Shown here: positions 8,484-17,553 of the stretch, piece after piece
Layout of the letters: every line of letters starts with the position of its first letter
How positions within the stretch are numbered: position 1 is the first letter of the stretch
Assembly (NCBI GenBank): GCA_008107755.1
Contig: VIRH01000072.1
Coordinates: forward strand, 186,001-250,000
Length of the DNA: 64,000 nucleotides
Direction of reading: 5' to 3'
Source: Rhodobacterales bacterium
GTDB lineage: Bacteria > Pseudomonadota > Alphaproteobacteria > Rhizobiales > Stappiaceae
Notes under the pieces: generated by a model
The model's input: only the letters and a program-made list of their open reading frames with translations
The model's database searches: none
What the model was told of the DNA's origin: nothing
Made by a program: the position numbers and the translations under genes

Positions 8484-9230
8484 ATGACGAAACTCACCCG
8501 CGCAGAAATAGCCTATCGCTCGCTTAGACAGGCAATCACCGAGCAGGATCTTGCTCCCGGCACCAAGCTGCCGGAAGACGAGATCGGCGCCCCGCTCGGC
8601 ATCAGCCGCACGCTGGTGAGGCAGGCGCTGGCACGGCTGCAGGCGGACGGGCTGGTGGAAACAGGCGGCAAGAAGACAGCAACCGTTGCCCGGCCAACGC
8701 TGGAGGAATCCAAGGATGTCTTCCGGGTCCGCCGCGCGCTGGAACGCGAGGTCATCCGGATCGTCTGTGAAAACTGGTCGCCGTCGCACGGCGCCATTCT
8801 GGAAGGGCATATCCGCAAGGAGGAAGCTGCACGAAAGGCCGGCAACGAGCGCATTTCCGTGCGTCTTGCCGCCGGCTTTCACCTGCTTCTGGCCGATCTG
8901 ACGGAGAACCCCGTCCTTCAGGGATACATCAACCAGCTTGTTTCGCGTTGCTCGCTCATCCTCGCGCTTTACGGCAAGCCGCATTCAACGGATTGCGCGG
9001 TCAACGAACACCGCGACGTCGTCGTTGCTCTTCGCGAAGGAAACGTCGAAGAGGCTGTCCAGCTGATGGATCATCACGTCAGCCTGGTGGAATCGCGCGC
9101 CCTGAATGACGAGGACCGCGACGGCCCGGGCCTCTCCGACATCCTGAGCCGGCATGCGGGAGAGATCGAGGCCGACCTTGCGCCCGATGCCATTGCCTTC
9201 GAACCAAGAAACGGGACCTCCGGCACATGA
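8484..9230 (+). CDS. GntR-family transcriptional regulator, FCD type
   Basis: A 248-residue regulator. An N-terminal winged helix (AITEQDLAPGTKLPEDEIG, then GISRTLVRQALARL) is followed by an all-helical FCD ligand domain that usually binds a metal and a carboxylate (NEHRDVVVALREGNVEEAV). It shares the rare block LALYxxPHSTDC with the regulator at 18135-18824, so the two are close paralogues. It is divergent from the RHH-DUF1989-amidohydrolase operon and overlaps the next gene by 4 bp (ATGA). It probably controls both sides. The ligand is unknown. Confidence 0.9.
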   Translation: MTKLTRAEIAYRSLRQAITEQDLAPGTKLPEDEIGAPLGISRTLVRQALARLQADGLVETGGKKTATVARPTLEESKDVFRVRRALEREVIRIVCENWSPSHGAILEGHIRKEEAARKAGNERISVRLAAGFHLLLADLTENPVLQGYINQLVSRCSLILALYGKPHSTDCAVNEHRDVVVALREGNVEEAVQLMDHHVSLVESRALNDEDRDGPGLSDILSRHAGEIEADLAPDAIAFEPRNGTSGT

Positions 9231-9892
9231 CGATTGATGGCTACAAGAGGTTCGACTTTGCGGACCTGAGCGCGCGCGACAGATACAAGCTGCTGATCGG
9301 CACGGTCGTGCCGCGCCCGATCGCCCTGATCACCACGGTGAGCCCGGACGGTGTCTACAACGCGGCCCCCTATTCCTTCTTCAACTGCCTCTCCGCAGAC
9401 CCGGCCATTCTTGCGGTCGGCGTCGAAAACCACGCGGACATGAGCTTCAAGGACACGGCCTACAACATCCGCATGACCGAGGAGTTCACCGTCAACATCG
9501 TCGACGATGCCATGGCGGAAGCAATGAACGTCTGTGCCGTCGCCTTTCCGCAAGGGACTGACGAGCTGGCAGAAGCCGGACTCACGGCCATTCCCGGGTC
9601 CTTCGTCTCCTCGCCGCGCATCGCCGAAGCGCCTGCGGCCTTTGAATGTCGGCGACACATGACGCTCGAACTCGGAAAGAGCCGCGAAATCATCCTGGGC
9701 GAGGTCAAGGGCGTCTACATCCGCGACAGCCTCGTCGACAGCGACACGAAATATGTCGACCAGATCGCGCTGGACGCCGTCGGTCGGATGGGTGGCCACG
9801 GCTATGCCCGGACCCGGGACCAGTTCGATCTGAAGACACCCAGTTTGGCCGAGTGGCAACAGAACACGCAGCCCACCGCCGAAACCGGCTGA
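9227..9892 (+). CDS. Flavin reductase-like (FMN-binding split-barrel) protein
   Basis: A 221-residue protein of the flavin-reductase-like domain family. Family signals are VVPRPIALITTVSPDGVYNA and APYSFFNCLSADPAILAVGV near the N-terminus, and GRMGGHGYARTRD near the end. Members bind FMN and use NAD(P)H to supply reduced flavin or to reduce small substrates. No partner monooxygenase is next to it. It is translationally coupled to the GntR gene and lies 149 bp upstream of a BMP binding-protein gene. A role in oxidising the imported compound, or in a stand-alone reductive step, is inference. Confidence 0.82.
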   Translation: MTIDGYKRFDFADLSARDRYKLLIGTVVPRPIALITTVSPDGVYNAAPYSFFNCLSADPAILAVGVENHADMSFKDTAYNIRMTEEFTVNIVDDAMAEAMNVCAVAFPQGTDELAEAGLTAIPGSFVSSPRIAEAPAAFECRRHMTLELGKSREIILGEVKGVYIRDSLVDSDTKYVDQIALDAVGRMGGHGYARTRDQFDLKTPSLAEWQQNTQPTAETG

Positions 9893-10041
9893 GCGGAAAC
9901 CGCCGGCCGCAAAGAAGCCGCTTCAAGCGGACGCTCACGGACATGTTTGGAGCAGATCTTCCAGGAGACTGCGCACCCGCCGGGTATCGCCCGGAGGAGG
10001 AGGGTGCCGTTGTGCCTGAAAAGGACAGAAAGGGGAACGGA

Positions 10042-11142
10042 ATGACACATCTCAAAGTGAACCGCCGGACATTCATGGCAGGCACGGGCGCCCTGGCGCT
10101 TGCAGGCGCGACCGGAAACTTCGCCCGGGCAGCAACCACGACCATCGGCATGATCTACGTCGGTCCGAAGGATGACTACGGCTGGAACCAGGCCCACGCG
10201 GTCGCGGCACAGGCCCTAAAGGATATTTCGGACGTGACCGTCGTCGAAGAGGAGAACGTGCCTGAGACCAATGCCGTCTCCAAGTCCATGGAATCCATGA
10301 TCGAGCTGGACGGAGCCTCCCTGCTGTTCCCGACCAGTTTTGGCTATTTCGATCCCTTCATGATCGACACCGCGAAGAAATACCCGGATGTCGAATTCCG
10401 CCATCCGACCTCGCTCTGGAGCGCGGACAAGCATCCGTCCAATCTCGGCGGCTATTTCTGCTATCTGGATCAGGCGCATTATGTGAACGGGATCGCGGCA
10501 GGCCTGTCCACGAAGACCAACAAGATCGGCTTCATCGCCGCCAAGCCGATCGCACTTGTCCTGCGCAACGTCAACGCCTTCACGCTCGGCGCGAAGAAGG
10601 TCAACCCGGACGTCAAGATCCAGCTCATCATCACCGGCGAATGGTCCCTGCCCGTGCGCGAGGCGGAAGCGGCCAACGCGCTTGTCGATGCGGGCTGCGA
10701 TGTCATCGCCTGCCATGTCGACAGCCCCAAGGTCATCATCGAAACCGCCGAGGCACGCGGCGTGAAGAGCTGCGGCCACAACGCGGACCAGTCCCCTCTC
10801 GCGCCCAACGGCTTCGTCACCGGGGCAGAACTCAAGTGGGGCACGGTCTACACCGCTTACGCTGGCCTCATCCAGAAGGGCGAAAAGCTGCCGAACCTGA
10901 ACGAAGGCGGTTACGACAAGGACATGGTCGCGTCATCCCCCTTCGGCGCCGGCGCGACGGAAGAGGCCAAAACGGCCGCTCTTGCCGCCATCGACGAGCT
11001 CAAGGGCGGCGCCCCGATCTTCGTCGGCCCGCTGAAGGACAACAAGGGCAACACCGTCATCGAGGGCACCCTCGGCCTTTACGACGGCGCGCTCTGGGGC
11101 ACCGATTTTCTCATCGAAGGCGTCGACGGCTCGATCACCTGA
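10042..11142 (+). CDS. BMP-family ABC transporter substrate-binding protein (second copy)
   Basis: A 366-residue BMP-family periplasmic binding protein. Start at 10042 (MTHLKVNRRTFMAGTGALAL) with AAAGGGGAA upstream; further upstream in-frame codons overlap the flavin reductase gene in another frame. The leader has a twin-arginine motif (NRRTFMA) and probably ends near FARAA. The mature part (TTIGMIYVGPKDDYGWNQAH) matches the protein at 294-1406 at most positions, including TGEWS and PVREAEAANALVDAGCDV. No permease or ATPase gene follows, so it may share the transporter whose permease begins at 177, or supply another system. Confidence 0.88.
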   Translation: MTHLKVNRRTFMAGTGALALAGATGNFARAATTTIGMIYVGPKDDYGWNQAHAVAAQALKDISDVTVVEEENVPETNAVSKSMESMIELDGASLLFPTSFGYFDPFMIDTAKKYPDVEFRHPTSLWSADKHPSNLGGYFCYLDQAHYVNGIAAGLSTKTNKIGFIAAKPIALVLRNVNAFTLGAKKVNPDVKIQLIITGEWSLPVREAEAANALVDAGCDVIACHVDSPKVIIETAEARGVKSCGHNADQSPLAPNGFVTGAELKWGTVYTAYAGLIQKGEKLPNLNEGGYDKDMVASSPFGAGATEEAKTAALAAIDELKGGAPIFVGPLKDNKGNTVIEGTLGLYDGALWGTDFLIEGVDGSIT

Positions 11143-11159
11143 TCGTCCACGGCCAGACT

Positions 11160-11180
11160 CCCTCTCCCATCGGGAGAGGG
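11160..11180 (+). terminator. CCCTCTCCC palindrome, probable terminator
   Basis: Perfect 9-bp stem (CCCTCTCCC / GGGAGAGGG) with a 3-nt loop, followed by TTT, 18 bp after the BMP binding-protein stop. The same palindrome type is widely dispersed in proteobacterial intergenic regions. Probably ends the GntR-flavin reductase-BMP operon. Confidence 0.6.
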
Positions 11181-11361
11181 TTTGGGTGAGGGACCAAATC
11201 TATCGGGGATACGCATGCGTTTGCTCCCTCGCCGGAACCTGCGGTTCGACATCTCCCGTAGGAAGAGGCAACTGTTGCCAGTCGTCACTGTTGTGGATCG
11301 AATGCGTTGTCCAAGCTTCCCGACTCAGGTTCCATGAGGCAAAATCCGAATACCATGAGAT

Positions 11362-11494
11362 CGTCTTCCCGGACGAAGCGAAGCGGAGATCCGGGATCGG
11401 TGGGCCCCGGCGATTGATTTGATATTTGCCCTGAGAAACAGAGGCTTCGGGCTCACCGATCCCGGATCTGCGCCAAGGCTTGGCCGGGATGACG
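11362..11494. repeat. Nested palindromic intergenic repeat
   Basis: Two nested arm pairs. The outer pair is CGTCTTCCCGG (from 11362) and CCGGGATGACG (to 11494), 10 of 11 positions complementary. The inner pair is 11387-11407 and 11449-11469, 20 of 21 complementary, built around ATCCGGGATCGGTG. With the hairpin at 11160 it fills the 379-bp gap 11143-11521, where I find no credible gene. It looks like a dispersed, MITE-like or REP-like element; no transposase is nearby. Confidence 0.6.
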
Positions 11495-11521
11495 ACCGAG
11501 AAATGAGTGCCTTCCGGGCCC

Positions 11522-12745
11522 CTACCCCGGCGAATAAAGCTTTGCCGCCGGTTGCTCGAAGCTCATGCGGCCGCGCTTCATGCCCCAGGCTGGGCGGGTG
11601 ATTTCGGCAACCGCCTGCTGGCCGCTTGTGGCCGGCAGCGCGATGAAGGTGGCTTCCGCGCCGACTTCCAGGCGCCGCCCCGGACCGATGAGACGGCGCG
11701 GCGCGCTGGTGACCATGTCGAAACAGGCCTCAAGCTCTTTATCGGTGCTGAGCTGATGGACGTTGGCGTAAAGGTTCGCCATGCGCGTCAGCGAACAGTC
11801 GCCATAGGGTGTGAACGGATTGAGCACGTTGTTGGTCGCCATGGTGCAGCAGACGCCGTGCTGGTGGAAGACATGTGCCGGTGCGACGCCGCGTGGCACG
11901 AGATGATCATGGCCCCGTCCCATCAGGAAGAGATCTGTCGCAGGCAGCACCGTCAGCGCCACTCCGGCATCCTTCATCAGGGCAACCGTTTCCATCAAGT
12001 CCGCACGCGGCAGCGCCGAGAGCTTGGTGACATGGCCGATGGCAACCCGGCCCTGCCAGCCAAACGCAATCGTCTGGCGGGCAACCTCATCGAGATGCCG
12101 CCAGCCAGTCTCCAGATCGAAATCGACATGAAAATCCAGATCGACATCGAACCTGTGCGCCAGCTCGAACAGAAGCCGGATCTGTTCGTTCGGATCAGTA
12201 TCGGTATAGGGACACCCGCCCAGAAGGTCGGCGCCCTTGAGCAGCGCTTCCTCCAGCAATTCGGCCGTTCCAGGATAATTCGTAAGCCCTTCCTGCGGGA
12301 AGACGCAGATCTGCAGATCGAGCGCCCAGGCGAAATCCTGCTTCAGTTTCACGATCGCATCGAAACTCGTCAGGCCTATGCCGGGATCGATCTCGACATG
12401 GGTTCTCATGGCGTTGGTGCCCTGGACGATTGCCTTTTCAAGCACGCGCCGCCCCCGCGCATAGACATCTTCGGCGGTAAAGCTCTTCTTGGCGACCCCG
12501 ACCGAGGCGATCGCCCCATCCAGCGTTCCCGTCTCGTTGTGGCAGCGGTCGAGGATGCAGGCCTTGTCCAGGTGAATATGGCTTTCCACGAAACCGGTCG
12601 TCAGCAGCGCCCCATCGCCCCCCAGCTCAGCGGCATCGACGGCCAGTGAGGGACCGATGGCCACAATGACGCCGTGCTTCACGAGAATGTCCGAGACGGT
12701 GTCATGTCCGGGAAGCCGAACATCGCGAATGACGAGGTCACTCAT
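11522..12745 (-). CDS. Cytosine deaminase-like amidohydrolase family protein
   Basis: A 407-residue protein of the cytosine deaminase/AtzC branch of the amidohydrolase superfamily. The first metal motif is intact (GFVESHIHLDKA, His56-His58), and THVEID and DFHVDFD match the next metal and catalytic stretches. Where E. coli cytosine deaminase has GHDDVFDP with the catalytic Asp, this protein reads ATNNVLNP, so the usual Asp pair is replaced by Asn-Asn. It may use a nearby Asp (PYGDCS) or have a changed activity. The start overlaps the stop of the fused Liv transporter gene (ATGA), so it is the last gene of the Liv operon and probably acts on the imported compound. Confidence 0.78.
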   Translation of the reverse strand: MSDLVIRDVRLPGHDTVSDILVKHGVIVAIGPSLAVDAAELGGDGALLTTGFVESHIHLDKACILDRCHNETGTLDGAIASVGVAKKSFTAEDVYARGRRVLEKAIVQGTNAMRTHVEIDPGIGLTSFDAIVKLKQDFAWALDLQICVFPQEGLTNYPGTAELLEEALLKGADLLGGCPYTDTDPNEQIRLLFELAHRFDVDLDFHVDFDLETGWRHLDEVARQTIAFGWQGRVAIGHVTKLSALPRADLMETVALMKDAGVALTVLPATDLFLMGRGHDHLVPRGVAPAHVFHQHGVCCTMATNNVLNPFTPYGDCSLTRMANLYANVHQLSTDKELEACFDMVTSAPRRLIGPGRRLEVGAEATFIALPATSGQQAVAEITRPAWGMKRGRMSFEQPAAKLYSPG

Positions 12746-15261
12746 TCCCCCGCCTCCATCGTGGCCTGCTCTTCCTCCGCGCCGCCGAGATAAGCTGCCG
12801 TGAGACGCGGGTCGGAGGCAAGCTCGGCCGCAACCCCCTCGACAACGATCCGCCCCTGCTCCAGCACATAGGCATAGTCGGCGACTGAAAGCGCCATGGT
12901 TGCCATCTGATCGACCAGCAAGATGGTCCGGCCTTCGTCTCTGAGCTCCGCGAGGATGGCATAAAGCTCGTCCACCATCGACGGCGCCAGACCGAGAGAC
13001 GGTTCATCCAGAAGCAGGATGTCAGGTTTCGACATCAGCCCGCGCGCGATCGCCATCATCTGCTGCTCGCCGCCGGACAGAAGCCCCGCGCGGCTCGTCA
13101 GCCGGTCTCTCAGCCGCGGGAAGCGATCCAGATGTGCTGCGATTTCGTCCCCCGACATGTCGGCGCGACGTTTGTAGGCGCCCAGTTCGATGTTTTCCAG
13201 GACGGTGAGTTCCGGAAAGACCTGCCGCCCTTCGGGCACCAGCACCAGACCGCGCCGCACCAGATCATGCGGCATGAGGTCGTGAACGGCTTCATCCTTC
13301 AAAATGATGCGCCCCTCGACCGGCCGGTGCACACCGGCAAGCGCAGACAGGAAGGTGGACTTTCCGGCGCCGTTCGCCCCCAGCAGCGCGACCATCTCGC
13401 CGGGCCGAACCCTGATCGAGACGTCTTTCAGCACCGGCGCCGCGCCATAGCCTGCCGTCAGCTTCACGGTGGACAGAACCGGCGTCTGTTCGGTCGCCAG
13501 CGGCGTGCGACGCGCCTTCGCCGACGCCCCACCATCTCCCAGATAGGCAGCAATCACCGTTTCGTCCGCCTGGATCTCTGCCGGAGATCCGAAGGCGATC
13601 GGCTTGCCGGCATCGACTGCCTGGATCCGGTCCGAAATGCCCATGACCAGCTCCATGTCATGCTCCACCAGCACAACAGCGAGACCAAGATCGGCGATCT
13701 GACGAAGCAATCTTGCAAGACTGTCCTTGTCCGCCCGCATCAAGCCTGCAGCCGGTTCATCCAGCAGCAGGAACTGCGGCCGCATCGCAAGCGCCCGGGC
13801 GATCTCAACGAGACGCCGGTCGACATGTGGTAGATCGCCGGCCCTTTTTTCGAGATCGCCCTGATAGCCGCAATAGCGCAACAGTCCTGCGGCGAGCGAC
13901 AGATTTTCCGGCGATTGAATGTCCGACCAGGGATTGCCCATGCGTCCGCGCGCAAGGCCGGCGACGACATTGGCGACGACGCTCAGGTTCTCGAACAGCT
14001 TGGTCGTCTGATAGGTGCGGGCGATCCCTTCACGCGCGACCGCATGCGCCGGCAGACCGGCAATGTTCTTTCCGCGCAGCACGATATCGCCCTCCGTCGG
14101 AGGGTAGAACCCGCTGACCATGTTGAGCACCGTCGTCTTGCCGGCACCGTTCGGGCCGATGATCGATGTCACGTCTCCGGGTCGGATCGACAGCGAGACC
14201 CCGTCGACCGCCCTCACCCCGCCAAAGGAAATGCCCAGATCCCGGATTTCCAGCGTCTCCGTCTGCGCCGCATCCTTCAGCAGAGCCTCGACCGTTTCTG
14301 CCTTTGCCGGTGTGATCTTGCGGCTCGGGGCGGGAAGGAGCTTCGACAGGGTTCCGACGAGACCACGCGGTGCGATCAGAAGAACGCCGACCAGAAGACC
14401 ACCGAAGAACAGCAGCCTGTATTCGGCCAGATCCGACAGGAATTCCGGCAACAGCACTGTGACGAGCGCGCCAGCCAGCGGGCCGAGCACAGTACCCGCG
14501 CCGCCGATCAGGATCGCGAACAGGAAGAGGATCGACTGCGAGAAGGGAAAGTTGCTCGGCGCAATGAACATCATGAGCGGCGTGAACAGGCCTCCGGCAA
14601 GACCCGCCATGGCGGCGGCAATGGCGAAGGCAGCGGCCTTGACGAAAAAGGGCCGATAGCCAAGCGACGAGGCCGCGACTTCCGCATCGCGGATACCGGT
14701 CATCGCCATGCCCCAGCCGCTGTCGGCAAGCCGGCGAAACAGGTAGAGCGAGAGGCCGGCAAGACCGATCGACAGCAGCACGAGGTCCCTCTCGGAAAAT
14801 ACGTAGCCGGCTAACTCTGGCATCGGAAAGCCCATCAGTCCGTTCTGCCCGCCGGTGACCGACCGCCACTCCACGGCACCGTGTTCAACGATGAAGGCAA
14901 AGGCAATGGTGACCATGGCAAGGAAAGGACCGGCCATCCGAACCGCAGGAACGGCGAGCAGGACCCCGGCAATGCCCGCGACGACAGCCGCAAGCGGCAG
15001 GGCGATCCAGAAGCTCAGCCCGGCCAGCGTCGCGACGCCCGCAGTGTAGGCCCCGATGGCATAGAACCCGACCTGACCGAGGGAAACGAGCCCGGTCAGG
15101 CCATAGAGTACGTTGAGGCCGACCCCAAGTATGGTGGTCAGGGCAACAAGGCCGATGACGAACTGGATATACCCCCCGGTCACGGCAATTGCCGCGCAGC
15201 CACCCAGGGTGATCACCAGGAGAAGCAGGTCCGTACCGGCTCGAAAACTGCGAAACGACAT
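12742..15261 (-). CDS. Fused branched-chain-type ABC transporter: LivM permease + LivG + LivF ATPases
   Basis: A single 839-residue chain joins three normally separate proteins. Residues 1-310 are a LivM-like permease (NVLYGLTGLVSLGQVGFYAI). Residues 335-575 are a LivG-like ATPase (Walker A GPNGAGKT at 369-376, Walker B LLLDEP near 498-503). Residues 595-835 are a LivF-like ATPase (GANGAGKST at 628-636, signature LLSGGEQQM). The LivG half has LPHVDRR where LPYGQQR is usual, so its ABC signature is degenerate. It lies 10 bp after livH and overlaps the deaminase-like gene. Liv-type systems also import amides, urea and purine-like compounds, so branched amino acids are not implied. Confidence 0.92.
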   Translation of the reverse strand: MSFRSFRAGTDLLLLVITLGGCAAIAVTGGYIQFVIGLVALTTILGVGLNVLYGLTGLVSLGQVGFYAIGAYTAGVATLAGLSFWIALPLAAVVAGIAGVLLAVPAVRMAGPFLAMVTIAFAFIVEHGAVEWRSVTGGQNGLMGFPMPELAGYVFSERDLVLLSIGLAGLSLYLFRRLADSGWGMAMTGIRDAEVAASSLGYRPFFVKAAAFAIAAAMAGLAGGLFTPLMMFIAPSNFPFSQSILFLFAILIGGAGTVLGPLAGALVTVLLPEFLSDLAEYRLLFFGGLLVGVLLIAPRGLVGTLSKLLPAPSRKITPAKAETVEALLKDAAQTETLEIRDLGISFGGVRAVDGVSLSIRPGDVTSIIGPNGAGKTTVLNMVSGFYPPTEGDIVLRGKNIAGLPAHAVAREGIARTYQTTKLFENLSVVANVVAGLARGRMGNPWSDIQSPENLSLAAGLLRYCGYQGDLEKRAGDLPHVDRRLVEIARALAMRPQFLLLDEPAAGLMRADKDSLARLLRQIADLGLAVVLVEHDMELVMGISDRIQAVDAGKPIAFGSPAEIQADETVIAAYLGDGGASAKARRTPLATEQTPVLSTVKLTAGYGAAPVLKDVSIRVRPGEMVALLGANGAGKSTFLSALAGVHRPVEGRIILKDEAVHDLMPHDLVRRGLVLVPEGRQVFPELTVLENIELGAYKRRADMSGDEIAAHLDRFPRLRDRLTSRAGLLSGGEQQMMAIARGLMSKPDILLLDEPSLGLAPSMVDELYAILAELRDEGRTILLVDQMATMALSVADYAYVLEQGRIVVEGVAAELASDPRLTAAYLGGAEEEQATMEAGE

Positions 15262-15271
15262 TCCCCGCCCC

Positions 15272-16147
15272 TCAGACTTTCTTGACCGCCGGCCGGCCGA
15301 ACAGGCCGTCGGGCTTGAGCGTCAGCGCAAGGATGACAAGGGCGAAGACGGTAATATGGGTTGAGGACGACCCGAGATAGGCGGTCACCAGCGCTTCGGT
15401 GACGCCGTAGATGAAGCCGGCGATCATCACGCCGGACGCGGAAGTCATTCCGCCGAGAATGGCAACCGCGAAGGCCTTGAGGCCGAAGAGCGTGCCCATG
15501 TCGGAATGGACGGAAAACAGCGGCGCGATCAGCAGACCGGCGAAGCCTGCGAGCATCGCCGAAATGGCGAAGGAGCCGGAGATCATCTGGCGGGTGTTGA
15601 TGCCCATCAGCCGGGCCGCCTGCGTATTCTGGACGACCGCCAGAAGTGCGCGCCCCTGCAGGGTCTTGCGAAAGAGGAAATGAAGCGCGAGCGCCGCACC
15701 GATCGCCGCGAGCGGGATCAGCACCTGCTGCGGATAGATGCCCGTTCCTGCGAATTGCCAGGTCGACTCCGTCAGAAAGGAGGAAAGCGTGCGCGGCTCG
15801 TTGCCGAAAGAAAACAGAACCGCATTGTCCAGGAAGATCCCGCCGGCAACCGTCGCCATCAGCCAGGCTTCCGATCCCCGTTCGACAAAGGGACGCACCA
15901 GCAGCACCTCGACGAACATTCCGAAAAGACCGCAGCACAGGATGGCCAGCGGATAGGCCAGCATCCAGTTCAGCCCGAGACGCTCGGTGAAGACGAAACC
16001 AAGCACCGCGCCCAGCATCACGACACTGCCCTGCGCGAAGTTGACCGTCGACGAGACGGAATAGGTGATCTGAAAGCCTAGGGCGATGAGGCCATACATG
16101 CTTCCAAGGCCGATGCCGGTAACCAGCGCAGCGATCATGAGGGTCAT
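15272..16147 (-). CDS. Branched-chain-type ABC transporter permease, LivH-like
   Basis: A 291-residue inner-membrane permease of the LivH family with about eight hydrophobic helices. Family landmarks are YGLIALGFQITYSVSSTVNF near the start and the loop ISGSFAISAMLAGFAG. It pairs with the LivM half of the fused protein encoded 10 bp downstream. It follows the binding-protein gene after 71 bp of very GC-rich sequence that can form several 5-bp stems but no clear terminator. Start at 16147 with GGGAAGC upstream. Confidence 0.9.
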   Translation of the reverse strand: MTLMIAALVTGIGLGSMYGLIALGFQITYSVSSTVNFAQGSVVMLGAVLGFVFTERLGLNWMLAYPLAILCCGLFGMFVEVLLVRPFVERGSEAWLMATVAGGIFLDNAVLFSFGNEPRTLSSFLTESTWQFAGTGIYPQQVLIPLAAIGAALALHFLFRKTLQGRALLAVVQNTQAARLMGINTRQMISGSFAISAMLAGFAGLLIAPLFSVHSDMGTLFGLKAFAVAILGGMTSASGVMIAGFIYGVTEALVTAYLGSSSTHITVFALVILALTLKPDGLFGRPAVKKV

Positions 16148-16218
16148 TGGAGCTTCCCGAAGAATGAGGAGAGCCCCCCGCCGCCGGCGACCCCGGGGCG
16201 GAAGGCATATGATGAGGA

Positions 16219-17406
16219 TCAGTCCTTGATCGGAATGATTTCGCCTTCGACGAACTGGGCGAAGATGTAGTCTTCCGGACCGATCGCATCCTGATCGTCC
16301 GGCGCGAACGGCTTCTCGTAGGTCTTGATCAGGCCTTCGATGTTTTCGATCTCATACATGGCCTGGCGAATGGCCGGACCGTCGGTGGAACCGGCCTTTT
16401 CGATCGCGGCCGCCAGAAGCAGCATGGCGTCATAGGCGTTGGCGATGCCCGTTGCGGGCGTCACGTCGGCCATCGTCTCGATTTCCGGATACTTTTCCTG
16501 AAGCCGCGCAAACATGGCTTCGCCTTTCTCGTCACCCTCGGTGAAGAGATAGGTCTGGATGAAGTGAAGCTTCTCGCCGCTTTTGCCGGCAAGTTCGGTG
16601 AAGCGCCCACCGGACGGACCCCAGTGAGACGCCATCGGCACGTCCCAGCCCATGCGGTCGAGAGATTTGACCACCTGTGCTGTCGGCGCGACGTTGGCGA
16701 CGACGAAGAGACCGTCGGCCCCGTTCTCCTTGAGACGCGTGAGCTGCGGCACGACGTCGACATCATTGCTTTCGAATTTCTCGATGCCGGCATGCTCCAT
16801 GCCACGCTTTTCCAGCGCCTTGATCAGCCCCTTTTCATTGGACTCGCCCCAGGGGTTGTTGATGAGGATCATGCCCGGCTTCTTGGAGCCGTAGTTGGAA
16901 ACGAGATATTCGGTGATCGCCTCGTCGACATATTCGTCCACGGCCGACACGCGAAACACGTAATTTTCTTCCGCGCCATTCTTGGTGATGCCAGTGCCTG
17001 CTGCCCACGGACCGACGAAAGGCACCTTGGCCTGGTTGGCGAAGGGAACGATGGCAAAGGAGACCGGCGTGTCCAGACCGCCGATGAGCGCCGCAACACC
17101 CTCGCGCTGGACCAGTTCGCGCGCCGCCACAAGACCCTTGCCGGGATTGCTTTCGTCGTCGCGGCTGACCAGCTCCAGCGGCTTGCCGAGAACACCGCCC
17201 TCGGCGTTGATTTCGTCGATGGCCAACGTCAGGCCGCGTGTGATCGCCTGACCGGATTTTGCGGACTGGCCACTCAGCGCGGCGACAAGACCGATCTTGA
17301 CCGTATCTGCGGCGAACGCCGGCAGGCTGGAGGCGACCGCAAGGCCGACGACACCTGACATCAGGACGCGGCGGGTCACCTTCGGAAGAATGTTCACGGA
17401 TTTCAT
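16219..17406 (-). CDS. Branched-chain-type ABC transporter substrate-binding protein, LivK-like
   Basis: A 395-residue periplasmic binding protein of the LivJ/LivK (Peripla_BP_6) type. Start chosen at 17406 (MKSVNILPKVTRRVLMSGVV) with AGAGGAG upstream; 18 upstream in-frame codons look non-coding. The leader (TRRVLMSG, cleavage near FAA) is compatible with Tat or Sec export. The mature protein opens DTVKIGLVAALSGQSAKSGQ and continues with EINAEGGVLGKPLEL, typical of the family. It is the first gene of the Liv operon and faces three phased palindromes in the 236-bp divergent gap upstream, so it is probably repressed by the nearby GntR protein. Confidence 0.9.
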   Translation of the reverse strand: MKSVNILPKVTRRVLMSGVVGLAVASSLPAFAADTVKIGLVAALSGQSAKSGQAITRGLTLAIDEINAEGGVLGKPLELVSRDDESNPGKGLVAARELVQREGVAALIGGLDTPVSFAIVPFANQAKVPFVGPWAAGTGITKNGAEENYVFRVSAVDEYVDEAITEYLVSNYGSKKPGMILINNPWGESNEKGLIKALEKRGMEHAGIEKFESNDVDVVPQLTRLKENGADGLFVVANVAPTAQVVKSLDRMGWDVPMASHWGPSGGRFTELAGKSGEKLHFIQTYLFTEGDEKGEAMFARLQEKYPEIETMADVTPATGIANAYDAMLLLAAAIEKAGSTDGPAIRQAMYEIENIEGLIKTYEKPFAPDDQDAIGPEDYIFAQFVEGEIIPIKD

Positions 17407-17553
17407 CTCTGGCTCCTCTGGTAGTCCGAACGTCAGGTCCGAACGCTCTTTCAACAGCAAGTCAGATGCCAGAAACCAGATAGCAAAATATATCAGAGAC
17501 TTAGAGAACGAGGCGCGACGCAGCCCCTCTCAACAAAAGCGAAATCGCCTAAA

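Noticed and set aside
9646-10041. N-terminal extension of the second BMP binding protein
   Set aside because: Overlaps the flavin reductase gene in another frame; the Tat leader and ribosome-binding site place the start at 10042.
11186-11521. Short open frames in the gap before the cytosine-deaminase-like gene
   Set aside because: They lie in palindromic repeat sequence and have no start context or protein-like composition.
16176-16198. Hairpin at the Liv binding-protein/LivH junction
   Set aside because: Several competing 5-bp GC stems are possible, but none is clearly favoured, unlike the other junctions.
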